This document shows, one piece after another, positions 5,993-12,362 of a DNA stretch of 21,351 nucleotides. The stretch is from a virus: the IMG/VR virus record IMGVR_UViG_3300032092_000308, positions 1-21,351 of that record; one strand, given 5' to 3'. The notes below the pieces were generated by a model, which saw only the letters and a program-made list of their open reading frames with translations, was not told the origin of the DNA and made no database searches. The first letter of the stretch is position 1; every line of letters starts with the position of its first letter. The position numbers and the translations under genes were made by a program.

Positions 5993-6635
5993 TTAATTGG
6001 TTTAAATGTGTTTTTTGGCTGGGGCTCATTACGTTTTCCAGTGAGCCGATGGCTGCGATGGCGAGTGGATCGCGGTTCATTATTCCCACCTCCAGTTTAT
6101 TGATTACGGCCTGAGGTAATTCGCCCACTTGTAATTTATAGGGCTGGTATTGATCCACGTTTTTTCGGTTAAGATCGCGGCCGAATATCTTTCCCAGAGA
6201 TTGGGCGGCGTTTTTTAAACACTCGCTTTTGAGTTTAGGGAAAGCCATATCGAGGGCATTGGCTTTTTTGTTGCTGGGATTGAGAGCCCACTGATTGCGA
6301 TCGGTGCCAGTTACGCCATCGGGTACCCGATCCACCATAATAACAATGGAGGCGGCTCCGGTGCGGCGAATCTCGAAACCTGTTACGGGGTGGATACAAA
6401 CGAGCTCAATGGATCCTTGCACCTCGTTGGCGATGGCGTTCCATTTAAAGTTTTCGGTTTTCCATTGGCCAAAAAATAATTCGTCCAGAGTCATTTCGAT
6501 ATGTGAAATAACCACGGTTTGGGCCTTACGATCGGGAGTGGATTCCACGGCCAACTCGCTGGGTGCTGAGTTGAGCCGCGTTTGAAATTTCTGGAGCGAA
6601 TCCAGCGTTTCGGGGTTTAACGGATAAGTAAGCAT
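5970..6635 (-). CDS. Rad52-like single-strand annealing protein
   Basis: The protein has 221 residues. The central part FFGQWKTENFKWNAIANEVQ (54-73), ELVCIHPVTGFEIRRTGAAS and the helix-rich block FPKLKSECLKNAAQSLGKIF (132-151) followed by GRDLNR (152-157) have the layout of the Rad52/DdrA/Sak class of phage annealases. The K/R-rich SECLKNAA segment is characteristic. It coats single strands and pairs complementary ends. Together with the overlapping exonuclease gene it forms a two-part recombination pair like Red beta/exo. The C-terminal ~60 residues are less conserved and may contact partner proteins. RecT/beta was considered but its motifs are not seen. Confidence 0.8.
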   Translation of the reverse strand: MLTYPLNPETLDSLQKFQTRLNSAPSELAVESTPDRKAQTVVISHIEMTLDELFFGQWKTENFKWNAIANEVQGSIELVCIHPVTGFEIRRTGAASIVIMVDRVPDGVTGTDRNQWALNPSNKKANALDMAFPKLKSECLKNAAQSLGKIFGRDLNRKNVDQYQPYKLQVGELPQAVINKLEVGIMNRDPLAIAAIGSLENVMSPSQKTHLNQLIEKQNEQ

Positions 6636-6690
6636 ATTAGAGTAATGATGTTTATTATTAATAAAACTCTGAGTTCGGTTCGGATATCAT

Positions 6691-6969
6691 TCATAGCGCT
6701 TGATTTATGCGCTCGAGAACGCGGTTGTACATTTCCATAAATTCTTCGCGCGTTATTGCCTTAACGCTGCTGTTAGTTGCTGCCATTGGCACCTCGCTCA
6801 GTAACCAAATGTTCGCTTGTTTGATACGCACCCAATCATTAACGCTGAGAATCCTATCCTCGGCGAGTATTGCCCACATGGTATAGGAGTCGGAACAATA
6901 ATAAGGGAGCTCAATTTTGAGTGTGTCCACGGTGGTTAGGACTTTTACGGGGATTTCTAAAGTTGCCAT
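6691..6969 (-). CDS. hypothetical early protein, 92 aa
   Basis: This 92-residue protein was not recognised. The first half is beta-rich (LEIPVKVLTTVDTLKIELPY), the middle has WAILAEDRILSVNDWVRIKQ, and the end is an amphipathic helix (EEFMEMYNRVLERINQAL). It is encoded near the front of the early operon between two other small genes, a place where phages often put host-takeover proteins. The gaps to its neighbours are about 20 and 55 bases. There is no signal peptide or membrane segment. Confidence 0.65.
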   Translation of the reverse strand: MATLEIPVKVLTTVDTLKIELPYYCSDSYTMWAILAEDRILSVNDWVRIKQANIWLLSEVPMAATNSSVKAITREEFMEMYNRVLERINQAL

Positions 6970-6990
6970 CTTAAAAATAGATTTTGGGGG

Positions 6991-7191
6991 TTAAAAATTG
7001 GATGTTAATTCGATTGAGTAATCGTTACCGATACCGCCAGCAATAAAGTTGCCGTGGTTATCCTCGCGGTATTCGAGGCCAAGATCCTCGCAACGATCAA
7101 TAAAGGAAATAAGCGCTTCGCGAATGTTTTGAAACTCGATAATTTGCGAGGTGCGATCCGGGTGGTTTGAAATAATAAGTGAGTAACTCAT
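6991..7191 (-). CDS. hypothetical early protein, 66 aa
   Basis: This 66-residue acidic protein was not recognised. It starts MSYSLIISNHPDRTSQIIEF, followed by a helix (REALISFIDRCEDLGLEY) and GGIGNDYSIELTSNF, giving a beta-alpha-beta look. It is the second gene after the early promoter. A longer antisense-free frame in another register (7097-7327) crosses it but lacks protein-like composition and was not kept. Confidence 0.6.
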   Translation of the reverse strand: MSYSLIISNHPDRTSQIIEFQNIREALISFIDRCEDLGLEYREDNHGNFIAGGIGNDYSIELTSNF

Positions 7192-7254
7192 AATAAAAGG
7201 GTTTTAAGTTGCTATGGAAAAAATGCGCGTTGATCAGCCGCGCCCCTGAGGTTA

Positions 7255-7458
7255 TTACGCCCAGTTGAGGGCGTTTCTCAATTCTCTTAAACCATCTAAT
7301 TGGATACAACTTTCTGGTTGAGCGCACGTGTGTAATCTTTCTTGAGTTTTAACTGGAGCCGAATGAATAATCGCGGTGTTGGTAGTTGTTACCTCAGCCG
7401 TTGCGAATAATGCGTTGAAATCGAAAGTTTCAATCGTGTAAAGTGTTTCTTTGTTCAT
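7255..7458 (-). CDS. hypothetical protein, first gene of the early operon
   Basis: This 67-residue protein (starts MNKETLYTIETFDFNALFAT) was not recognised. It is Thr/Ala-rich with two cysteines near the end (TCAQPESC) and ends in a short helix, LRELRNALNWA. The ATG at 7458 lies about 25 bases from the -7 box of a strong predicted promoter and is preceded by an A/T-rich leader (TTAACACATTAACACA) without a Shine-Dalgarno sequence, as is usual in Bacteroidetes. As the first early gene it is a candidate host-directed or regulatory protein; nothing more can be read. Confidence 0.65.
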   Translation of the reverse strand: MNKETLYTIETFDFNALFATAEVTTTNTAIIHSAPVKTQERLHTCAQPESCIQLDGLRELRNALNWA

Positions 7459-7482
7459 TGTGTTAATGTGTTAATTGTTTGG

Positions 7483-7515
7483 CAAATATATGTCGCAAAT
7501 ATGATACACACCAAA
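7483..7515 (-). promoter_or_regulatory. early leftward promoter of Bacteroidetes type
   Basis: On the minus strand TTTG (7515-7512) is followed after 21 bases by TATATTTG (7490-7483), a full match to the Bacteroidetes -7 consensus TAnnTTTG with a -33 TTTG. A near-copy CATATTTG lies just upstream of the -7 box. Transcription should begin around 7475-7478 and give a leader of roughly 20 bases before the ATG at 7458. It drives the recombination and replication operon. It lies in the 136-base gap behind the terminase gene, which otherwise holds only A/T-rich sequence. Confidence 0.75.
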
Positions 7516-7594
7516 TCGAAGTTAACTTTTTTTTGATTGATTTTGTTAATAACCCCAATAAACCCAGAATTGGCGCGGGTTTCAATGTTGAAAA

Positions 7595-8893
7595 TTAGGC
7601 GTATGAATACCGCCCATAATTGGGGAAAAGCTCGAAAAACATACGCATGGCTACCGCATCAGCGTAATCGGGTGAAATGCCATGAGTTCGGGCAATTTCC
7701 TCTTTACCAGTTACCGCCAGTTTGCCATCGCCCTCGGGGTTTTTACGGCGTATTAAATCGAGTTCCTTAACGATCGTATCCCGGTGCTGGATCGGGAATG
7801 TGATTCGGTTTAATTCCACGAATTCGGCCAACTTAAAAAAACATTCGGCCTTGAGATTAACGAACCGCTCTGGCTTTGTGGCCCTTGAGCCGTTACGAAA
7901 CTCGCGACACTTGAGCACATCCACCAGCCCCGCCCCCAGCCCATCGGCATCGGCGATAACATTCGATAATTTTACTTTGTGGTAATCGGCCAGTTCCCGA
8001 ATGATGGCCGCCGTTTCATCGATCTTCTTTTTTCGGAGCTCTGTTATTTGAATCAGCGATAAACCACGCCAGAGGGCGATTACGGTTCGATCCTTTCCCA
8101 GTCGCGCAATATCGGCCGTGATGTATAACTCACCCGTTTCGCTGGCTGGGCGAAAACATCGCAGTAAATCGTCCGTGGTAAATAGCGCGTCCAGAGTTTC
8201 GTCAAAATCCCAATCGCCATCCAATAACCTTTTACGATCCACCTCTGGCAACCGTGCGAGGGTTTCGGCGTACGTGGGGGGTAAATGGGGATTATCAGCC
8301 ACGCGGGATTGAATAAACACCAGATGGGGGGGCAACTGGTTCGCTCGAAACGGGGCGAAAAACTCGTTATATAACCAACCTTTGGAGGGGTTACAAGTGA
8401 GCAACGTTTTGGGGCTTAGATTGTATTGATTGAGGCGGTAACGAATACGGCTCCTTACGATATCGATGGCCTTTTTGCTCACCTGAGAGCATTCGTCAAT
8501 AAATGAATCGGTAATTTCGAGCGATCCCAGAGAATCAAACGAAGGATCTGAGGGGTAAGCGAATAGATCCTTTAAAATAATTTCCGATCCATTCGAGAAA
8601 GTAATAACATTCGATTGGGCATTAAACTGGTAATGTTTATTCGCCACCAGCCCGAATAACCCCGCCACCTCGAAAAACGTTTTGAGCGTGGTTTTCTTCA
8701 GTGTATCGAGTTTTGATCGCCCGATCAGGCCGCGAGTCCCGGGATACTTTAAACGCCTCATAATTTGCCACGCGCAACCAGTAAACGATTTCGCACCGCC
8801 AGCGGCCCCGCCAAATAACACCACCTCAGCGGGGGAATCGAGCCCCAGCGCATCGAGGGCGGCGTTTTGCTTTGGTAAAAACTCAATGGGCAT
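7595..8893 (-). CDS. terL: phage terminase large subunit
   Basis: The protein has 432 residues. The ATPase half has Walker A FGGAAGGAKSFTG (27-39, K35), the adenine-side segment RGLIGRSK, Walker B SFIDECSQ (130-137, D133 and E134) and coupling motif LTCNPSKGW (165-173). The nuclease half (from about 255) has TADIARLGKDRTVIALW (259-275, D261), NVIADADGLGAGLVD (311-325) and SPDYADAVAMRM (407-418, D409 and D412), an RNase H-fold acidic set. It packages DNA into the prohead through the portal and cuts it at start and end. The gene is on the minus strand, opposite to the tail genes, and no portal gene is nearby. It overlaps the small upstream gene by 11 bases. Confidence 0.96.
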   Translation of the reverse strand: MPIEFLPKQNAALDALGLDSPAEVVLFGGAAGGAKSFTGCAWQIMRRLKYPGTRGLIGRSKLDTLKKTTLKTFFEVAGLFGLVANKHYQFNAQSNVITFSNGSEIILKDLFAYPSDPSFDSLGSLEITDSFIDECSQVSKKAIDIVRSRIRYRLNQYNLSPKTLLTCNPSKGWLYNEFFAPFRANQLPPHLVFIQSRVADNPHLPPTYAETLARLPEVDRKRLLDGDWDFDETLDALFTTDDLLRCFRPASETGELYITADIARLGKDRTVIALWRGLSLIQITELRKKKIDETAAIIRELADYHKVKLSNVIADADGLGAGLVDVLKCREFRNGSRATKPERFVNLKAECFFKLAEFVELNRITFPIQHRDTIVKELDLIRRKNPEGDGKLAVTGKEEIARTHGISPDYADAVAMRMFFELFPNYGRYSYA

Positions 8894-9071
8894 GGATCCA
8901 GTAAATTAAATAAATCGGGTTATTGGTTCGTTTGTAAAGTTCGGCGGTAATCACATTTAGGCGGCGGCGTTTCTTTCGCTGATCGACTGAGTTTTTATCT
9001 GGGGCAATTAGCAAGCGCCACCGTTCACCCCGTAATTCATCAGTTGAGTAATCAGCTAGTTTTTTCCTCAC
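8883..9071 (-). CDS. small basic hypothetical protein upstream of terL
   Basis: The frame is open from ATG 9134 (83 residues), but that start would overlap the upstream gene by 67 bases. The GTG at 9071 overlaps the upstream TGA as GTGA, the pattern used elsewhere in this operon, and gives 62 residues, so it is preferred with moderate confidence. The product is strongly basic (RKKLADYSTDELRGERWRLL, QRKKRRRLNVITAELYKR) and helical, as expected of a nucleic-acid binding or terminase accessory protein. It ends 11 bases inside the terminase gene. No family was recognised. Confidence 0.6.
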   Translation of the reverse strand: MRKKLADYSTDELRGERWRLLIAPDKNSVDQRKKRRRLNVITAELYKRTNNPIYLIYWIHAH

Positions 9072-9565
9072 GCTAAAATTTCGATTTGGGGTAAAAAGTG
9101 GGCCAATCCATTTAGGTTTTTTTCGCTCAGGCATTTCGCCAAATCGTTTAACTTATTTCGCGTTTGGGGATCACACGAATAACGAATGGCCATCGATTTT
9201 TTGGCGTGTATTACTGAGGCATGGTCGTATTTATGGTGGAATAATTTCCCGATCGTTTCAAAGGTTGCCCCGGGGAGTTCAAAGTAAAGCGCCACCATTA
9301 CCATTTGGCGGCTCAGCACCTCGTTAAAACGGCGGCTGGTAGTTTTACCAATGTTTTCCACGCCCGTTAATTCGCTCACCATTTTAAAAACGAATTCGGT
9401 TATTTGCTCGGCCCCCATTGGATCGGCGTTTAACCCCTCGAGGTATGTTACCGCCTCAGCCATCATTTCGGGGGTAAAATGGGGCATGAGTAGGGTAATA
9501 ACCTTTTTTTGGTACCTCTGAGGGATTAAGGCGCTGGCGGTTTTTAGTGTTTCAGTTGCGTTCAT
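9068..9565 (-). CDS. DnaA domain IV-like DNA-binding protein
   Basis: The protein has 165 residues. Residues about 84-135 (VLSRQMVMVALYFELPGATF, ETIGKLF, YDHASVIHAKKSM) match the layout of the DnaA C-terminal DNA-binding domain, where the DHASVIHAKK segment stands for the DHTTVLHAxxK signature. The AAA+ domain of DnaA is absent. The N-terminal ~80 residues are helical and acidic and not recognised. In DnaA this domain binds DnaA boxes; here it may mark a phage origin, compete with host DnaA, or, given its place before terL, act as the DNA-recognising small terminase subunit. Domain identity is fairly firm; the role is open. It overlaps both neighbours (ATGA and GTGA). Confidence 0.75.
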   Translation of the reverse strand: MNATETLKTASALIPQRYQKKVITLLMPHFTPEMMAEAVTYLEGLNADPMGAEQITEFVFKMVSELTGVENIGKTTSRRFNEVLSRQMVMVALYFELPGATFETIGKLFHHKYDHASVIHAKKSMAIRYSCDPQTRNKLNDLAKCLSEKNLNGLAHFLPQIEILA

Positions 9566-9747
9566 AAAAGTTCACATATCGGTTTTTTAATTATTGCGCT
9601 CAAGCGATTGAGATCCTTTAAAGTCATTCGCTGGGGTTCTTTCACCCAGCGGTAACAAGTGTGGCGGCTTACTTTCATTCGAGCCGAAAAGAGCGCTTTG
9701 GTACCGAAATGCTCATTAATTATTTTATCGAGTTTATCGGGGCTCAT
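9562..9747 (-). CDS. Cro/XRE-like helix-turn-helix regulator
   Basis: The protein has 61 residues and is almost entirely a small helix-turn-helix domain: LDKIINEHFGTKALFSARMK, VSRHTCYRWVKEPQ, LKDLNRLSAIIKKPICELL, the pattern of minimal Cro-like or XRE-like repressors. It has no protease or multimerisation domain, so it resembles Cro more than CI. It sits second in the leftward transcript from the divergent control region at 10005-10068, where its operator would be expected. It overlaps its neighbours by four bases at both ends. Confidence 0.75.
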   Translation of the reverse strand: MSPDKLDKIINEHFGTKALFSARMKVSRHTCYRWVKEPQRMTLKDLNRLSAIIKKPICELL

Positions 9748-10004
9748 TCTGGTTCCTTTTGTAATTCTTTATTGACTTTTTTAAGATCTTCAAACGCTTG
9801 CTCATAACCAGCCATGTAAGCCGCGTTCATAAATGAGCGCTCGGCCTCGATAAATTGCTCGCCGAGTTTTAAAACCTCGCGGTAACCACCAGCGGCCAAC
9901 GAGTTCGGGTTCCAATTGTAACGTTGCTGGATCAATGCCAGAAACTCATTTACGGGCGTTAACACCGTGCGTTTTTCTTCGTTAATAACTGAATCGGGTT
10001 CCAT
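9744..10004 (-). CDS. hypothetical protein, first gene of leftward terL transcript
   Basis: This 86-residue protein was not recognised. It is mostly helical and acidic, with a central segment YREVLKLGEQFIEAERSFMN and a charged end (FEDLKKVNKELQKEPE) that may form a short coiled coil. It is transcribed away from the sigma-like gene, starts about 28 bases from a predicted -7 box, and its stop overlaps the HTH gene start. Confidence 0.65.
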   Translation of the reverse strand: MEPDSVINEEKRTVLTPVNEFLALIQQRYNWNPNSLAAGGYREVLKLGEQFIEAERSFMNAAYMAGYEQAFEDLKKVNKELQKEPE

Positions 10005-10015
10005 TGTGTATAGGG

Positions 10016-10045
10016 TTTAAATTAGTAGCCACAAAGATATGTTTG
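10016..10045 (+). promoter_or_regulatory. rightward promoter ahead of the sigma-like gene
   Basis: TATGTTTG (10038-10045) matches the -7 consensus TAnnTTTG. TTTA (10016-10019), 18 bases upstream, is a one-mismatch -33 element. Transcription would begin around 10050, which is downstream of the ATG at 10039. If this promoter is used, translation of the sigma-like protein has to begin later, for example at TTG 10069. Confidence 0.5.
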
Positions 10046-10056
10046 TTTTTTGCTAC
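10025..10056. promoter_or_regulatory. candidate operator between divergent promoters
   Basis: GTAGC (10025-10029) and GCTAC (10052-10056) form inverted arms around the two overlapping -7 boxes; the boxes together make the near-palindrome CAAAGATATGTTTG. The symmetry and the Cro-like gene in the leftward transcript make this a reasonable operator. The arms are only five bases, so chance is possible. Confidence 0.35.
10032..10039 (-). promoter_or_regulatory. leftward -7 box for the HTH/terL operon
   Basis: The minus strand reads TATCTTTG, a full match to TAnnTTTG, 28 bases before the ATG at 10004. No good TTTG lies at the -33 distance (only TTTC/TTCA-like bases), so it may be weak or need an activator. 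It shares two bases with the rightward -7 box. Confidence 0.5.
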
Positions 10057-10614
10057 ATTGAAAAGGGTTTGAAAAAAGTTTTGGACACCGAACTGGAAAA
10101 GCATTACCCCACGTGGCGGCGGTTCGCTCGCGGCCTCACCCGCGACACGGTAAAGGGTGACGATCTACTGGCCGAAACGCTTTTGAAGATCTTGGAAAAC
10201 CAACGTGAAAAGGCGGAGGCTCTGGCGGCTGAGGGAAAACTATTTTACTATGTTAACCGCGCTTTGTACCTAATGCACATCGACCCATCGGGACGTTTTG
10301 GGGTGAAATATGGAAAGTTCGCTCGCAACTGGGAAACCCTAAGCGAGAAACATCTGGAGGAACCGATGGCCCCATGGCTGGGATCGCGACTTGATAACGA
10401 GTATTTGGATGCGTATATCCAATTAATGCCCCAATTGGATGGCGTGGTTTTGAGGTTATATATGCTGGACGATTTCAGTTACAAGGAAGCCAGTAAGGCC
10501 ACTGGCATACCGGTGAAACAACTTTACAAATTAGTCGAAAACGCAATTACTAAAATTAAAAAAAATGTTCAAAGTACCCCCAGCAATCGCGGCCGAAAGA
10601 ATGGCGGCGTGTAA
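10039..10614 (+). CDS. phage sigma-factor-like transcription regulator
   Basis: The protein has up to 191 residues. The N-terminal helices HYPTWRRFARGLTRDTVKGD with DLLAETLLKILEN (22-54) resemble sigma region 2 of small phage sigma-like proteins. Residues 145-175 (DFSYKEASKATGIPVKQLYK, then LVENAITKIKK) are a region 4-type helix-turn-helix. The linker holds aromatic-rich LFYYVNRALYLMHID. Such proteins are frequent in Bacteroidetes phages and would direct host RNA polymerase to late genes; this one heads the rightward tail operon. The ATG at 10039 lies within the predicted -7 box, so TTG 10069 (protein beginning LKKVLDTELEKHYP) may be the true start. The sigma assignment is by pattern, without a strong motif. 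Confidence 0.7.
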   Translation: MFVFCYIEKGLKKVLDTELEKHYPTWRRFARGLTRDTVKGDDLLAETLLKILENQREKAEALAAEGKLFYYVNRALYLMHIDPSGRFGVKYGKFARNWETLSEKHLEEPMAPWLGSRLDNEYLDAYIQLMPQLDGVVLRLYMLDDFSYKEASKATGIPVKQLYKLVENAITKIKKNVQSTPSNRGRKNGGV

Positions 10615-11035
10615 AGAGTGTAAACACTATAAAACCGAAACCCAAAGTTGTGGAACGTTCCTTTTCGGGGGAAAGCTCTCGCCCGAGGATCTCGCCGAGG
10701 CTGAGGAATCCAACCAGATTACCCACTATCGAAAGAAACTCCGTTTGTGCGGGTGTAAAATGCCAGTTAAAACGAAATACGCTCTGGCACGGTGCCCAAT
10801 AAACAAGTGGGGGCGGTATAAACTCAACGATCAGGAAACCGAGGCGTTGCAAGCGTTCATTTCGGGGTTACCCACTCAGGGCGTTTACACCAGCGAAATG
10901 GTAAAGGAAGCTGTTAACTGGTTTACTAAAATGACTGGCCAGCGCTATGGGTGCTCAACTTGTAAGGCGCGGGTTATTTTTGACTTTCTGAAAGATTCCG
11001 TGTCGGTGGCCGATACGGACGATTTGGGGCAATAA
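10565..11035 (+). CDS. Cys-rich, probably zinc-binding phage protein
   Basis: The protein has 156 residues. The first part has CKECKHYKTETQSCGTFLFG (16-35) and CGCKMPVKTKYALARCP, six to seven cysteines arranged as one or two zinc sites. The second part has VYTSEMVKEAVNWFTKMTGQ and YGCSTCKARVIFDFL, another CxxC in a helix-rich domain. Proteins of this make-up recur in Bacteroidetes phages and prophages near structural genes, with unknown function. The start overlaps the sigma-like gene by 50 bases in another frame. Zinc binding is inferred from the cysteine spacing. Confidence 0.75.
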   Translation: MFKVPPAIAAERMAACKECKHYKTETQSCGTFLFGGKLSPEDLAEAEESNQITHYRKKLRLCGCKMPVKTKYALARCPINKWGRYKLNDQETEALQAFISGLPTQGVYTSEMVKEAVNWFTKMTGQRYGCSTCKARVIFDFLKDSVSVADTDDLGQ

Positions 11036-11071
11036 TCGAAAACGAGCCGTTTTATAAGTAAATAAACAGCC

Positions 11072-11209
11072 ATGCCCCTACCAACAAAGAAAGAAAACGA
11101 AACCAAGCCCGAATTTATCGCCCGTTGCATGGCCGATAATACACTGGTGGCCGAGTTTCCCGATGCACCCCAGCGGTTCGCCATTTGCCAAACCCAATGG
11201 GCGAAATAA
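11072..11209 (+). CDS. 45-aa MPLPT-type small phage protein
   Basis: ATG 11072 to TAA 11209 encodes 45 residues: MPLPTKKENETKPEFIARCM at the start and EFPDAPQRFAICQTQWAK at the end. This is the short motif (MPLPTxKxxExxxEFIxRCM...FPDxxQRxAxCxxQW) that occurs in many phages, alone or at the front of prohead-related proteins. It is missed easily because of its size. The pattern match over its whole length makes translation likely. Its role is unknown. Confidence 0.75.
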   Translation: MPLPTKKENETKPEFIARCMADNTLVAEFPDAPQRFAICQTQWAK

Positions 11210-11285
11210 TTGTTAATATGTGCGATTTGGCCACCGATGAAACACCAGTAAAATAAGGAAAACAGAGATATTAACACCGAAAAAA

Positions 11286-11390
11286 ATGGAAACAAACGAA
11301 ATACTCGGCTACGTTCTGGCCATTGCAGTGATCATAATCGGATTTTGCGGCACCATTGACGCGATTAAACAAACTAAACGTAATAAGTGA
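11286..11390 (+). CDS. 34-aa single-pass membrane protein
   Basis: ATG 11286 to TGA 11390 encodes 34 residues with one hydrophobic span (ILGYVLAIAVIIIGFCGTID) and a basic end (KQTKRNK), giving a predicted N-out, C-in topology. It ends one base before the next gene's ATG, which supports its being real. It was not recognised; it could be a small lysis or membrane-associated factor. The 76 bases between this gene and the one at 11209 hold no clear feature. Confidence 0.5.
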   Translation: METNEILGYVLAIAVIIIGFCGTIDAIKQTKRNK

Positions 11391-11391
11391 T

Positions 11392-11739
11392 ATGGAAGAT
11401 AGTTACGCACAATTCAACACCAAAAAAAGGGCGTTTCTGGAATCACTCGAGGCTAACCTCGGGATCGTAACGAAAGCCGCCGCCGCCGTTGGCCTGAGCC
11501 GTGACGTTCATTATTATTGGTTGAAAAACGATCCTGAGTATAAAGCGGCGGTTGAAAGTGTCGAGGATTCGGTTCTGGATTTCGCCGAGAGTAAATTGCA
11601 CGGGTTAATTGATGGGGGCGATACGGCCGCCACTATTTTCTACATGAAAACGAAAGGCAAAAAACGCGGTTACGTGGAGCGTCAAGAATTAACTGGGGCC
11701 GATAACCAGCCAATCATTACGATCAGTTCGAACCTATGA
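11392..11739 (+). CDS. phBC6A51-type HTH protein, candidate terminase small subunit
   Basis: The protein has 115 residues. KRAFLESLEANLGIVTKAAA, followed by AVGLSRDVHYYWLKNDPEYK, is a helix-turn-helix of the phBC6A51 kind. FAESKLHGLIDGGDTAATIF, followed by YMKTKGKKRGYVERQE, is the conserved second part. Relatives serve as, or are annotated as, small terminase subunits that recognise packaging sites. The frame is open from a TTG at 11356, but ATG 11392 follows the preceding stop by one base and begins the conserved part, so it is chosen. It is far from terL and on the opposite strand, which is unusual for a terminase pair. Confidence 0.8.
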   Translation: MEDSYAQFNTKKRAFLESLEANLGIVTKAAAAVGLSRDVHYYWLKNDPEYKAAVESVEDSVLDFAESKLHGLIDGGDTAATIFYMKTKGKKRGYVERQELTGADNQPIITISSNL

Positions 11740-12362
11740 AACTAAGGATCCCCGGGGAAATATCCCAGATAACGCTCAGCCAGTTCATGGCATACCACAA
11801 CGCCGTGGACGATATCGAGCGGGTTATGGTAATCATAAACAAAAGCCGCGAATATTGCGAGGGCTTAAAAGCCGATTCGGTGCAAACGATAATAACCCTT
11901 TTCGAGGAGGTAATCGATGGGAGCGCGGCCGAGTTCGAACGTATCATTTCGGTTAATGGTAAGCGGCTCGGGTTCCTCCCAGATATTAATTCCATGACGT
12001 TTCGTGAACACGTTGATTTGGATCAGTTGGCCCAAACGATATGGCGCGAGGGTAAGCCATGCGATTACACCGAGTTGCCACGGCTGATGGCGATCATGTT
12101 TCGCCCAGTAACCGAACAGGTGGGGGAATATTACAATATTGAGAAATACGATCTGGATAAAACCTCCAGATATATGCCCGAGATAATGGCGCTTACATTG
12201 GATCGCGTTAATGGCGCGTTGCTTTTTTTTTCGAGTATCGGCGCGGAATTAGCAAACAATTCTCTGGTTTATTTGGATTCGATCCTCAAGAAGGAAATGA
12301 GCACGATTATACCCCCTCAGGACTCGGGCGATGGGGCTGGTTCCATATCCTCGAGGCGGTGA
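11736..12362 (+). CDS. tail assembly chaperone G (pre-frameshift product)
   Basis: The protein has 208 residues and starts MKLRIPGEISQITLSQFMAY, an opening shared with a family of Bacteroidetes phage proteins in the tail-chaperone position. The rest is helical (VDDIERVMVIINKSREYCEG, ALLFFSSIGAELANNSLVYL) and ends in a flexible Gly/Ser tail. It is followed, in the -1 frame, by an extension that has no start of its own. Products G and G-T bind the tape-measure protein during tail tube assembly. Family membership is inferred from opening, length, place and the frameshift arrangement. The start overlaps the upstream stop as ATGA. Confidence 0.75.
   Translation: MKLRIPGEISQITLSQFMAYHNAVDDIERVMVIINKSREYCEGLKADSVQTIITLFEEVIDGSAAEFERIISVNGKRLGFLPDINSMTFREHVDLDQLAQTIWREGKPCDYTELPRLMAIMFRPVTEQVGEYYNIEKYDLDKTSRYMPEIMALTLDRVNGALLFFSSIGAELANNSLVYLDSILKKEMSTIIPPQDSGDGAGSISSRR
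12223..12231 (+). promoter_or_regulatory. T9 slippery tract, candidate -1 frameshift site
   Basis: Nine T in a row, read in frame 0 as CTT TTT TTT TCG, contain the classic heptamer T_TTT_TTT (12224-12230). The -1 frame is open from here to 12496. A second, less canonical site is A_CCC_CCT at 12311-12317. The first fits the slip rule better. The second fits the protein text better, because frame 0 still reads like coherent chaperone sequence between the two sites. A T9 tract could also allow polymerase slippage. Confidence 0.5.

Noticed and set aside
7097-7327. 76-codon minus-strand frame between two early genes
   Set aside because: Overlaps both neighbours out of frame and has unnatural composition; the genes at 6991-7191 and 7255-7458 explain the region better.
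10556-10852. 98-codon minus-strand frame opposite the Cys-rich gene
   Set aside because: Antisense shadow; the plus-strand frame has ordered CxxC motifs and fits the operon.
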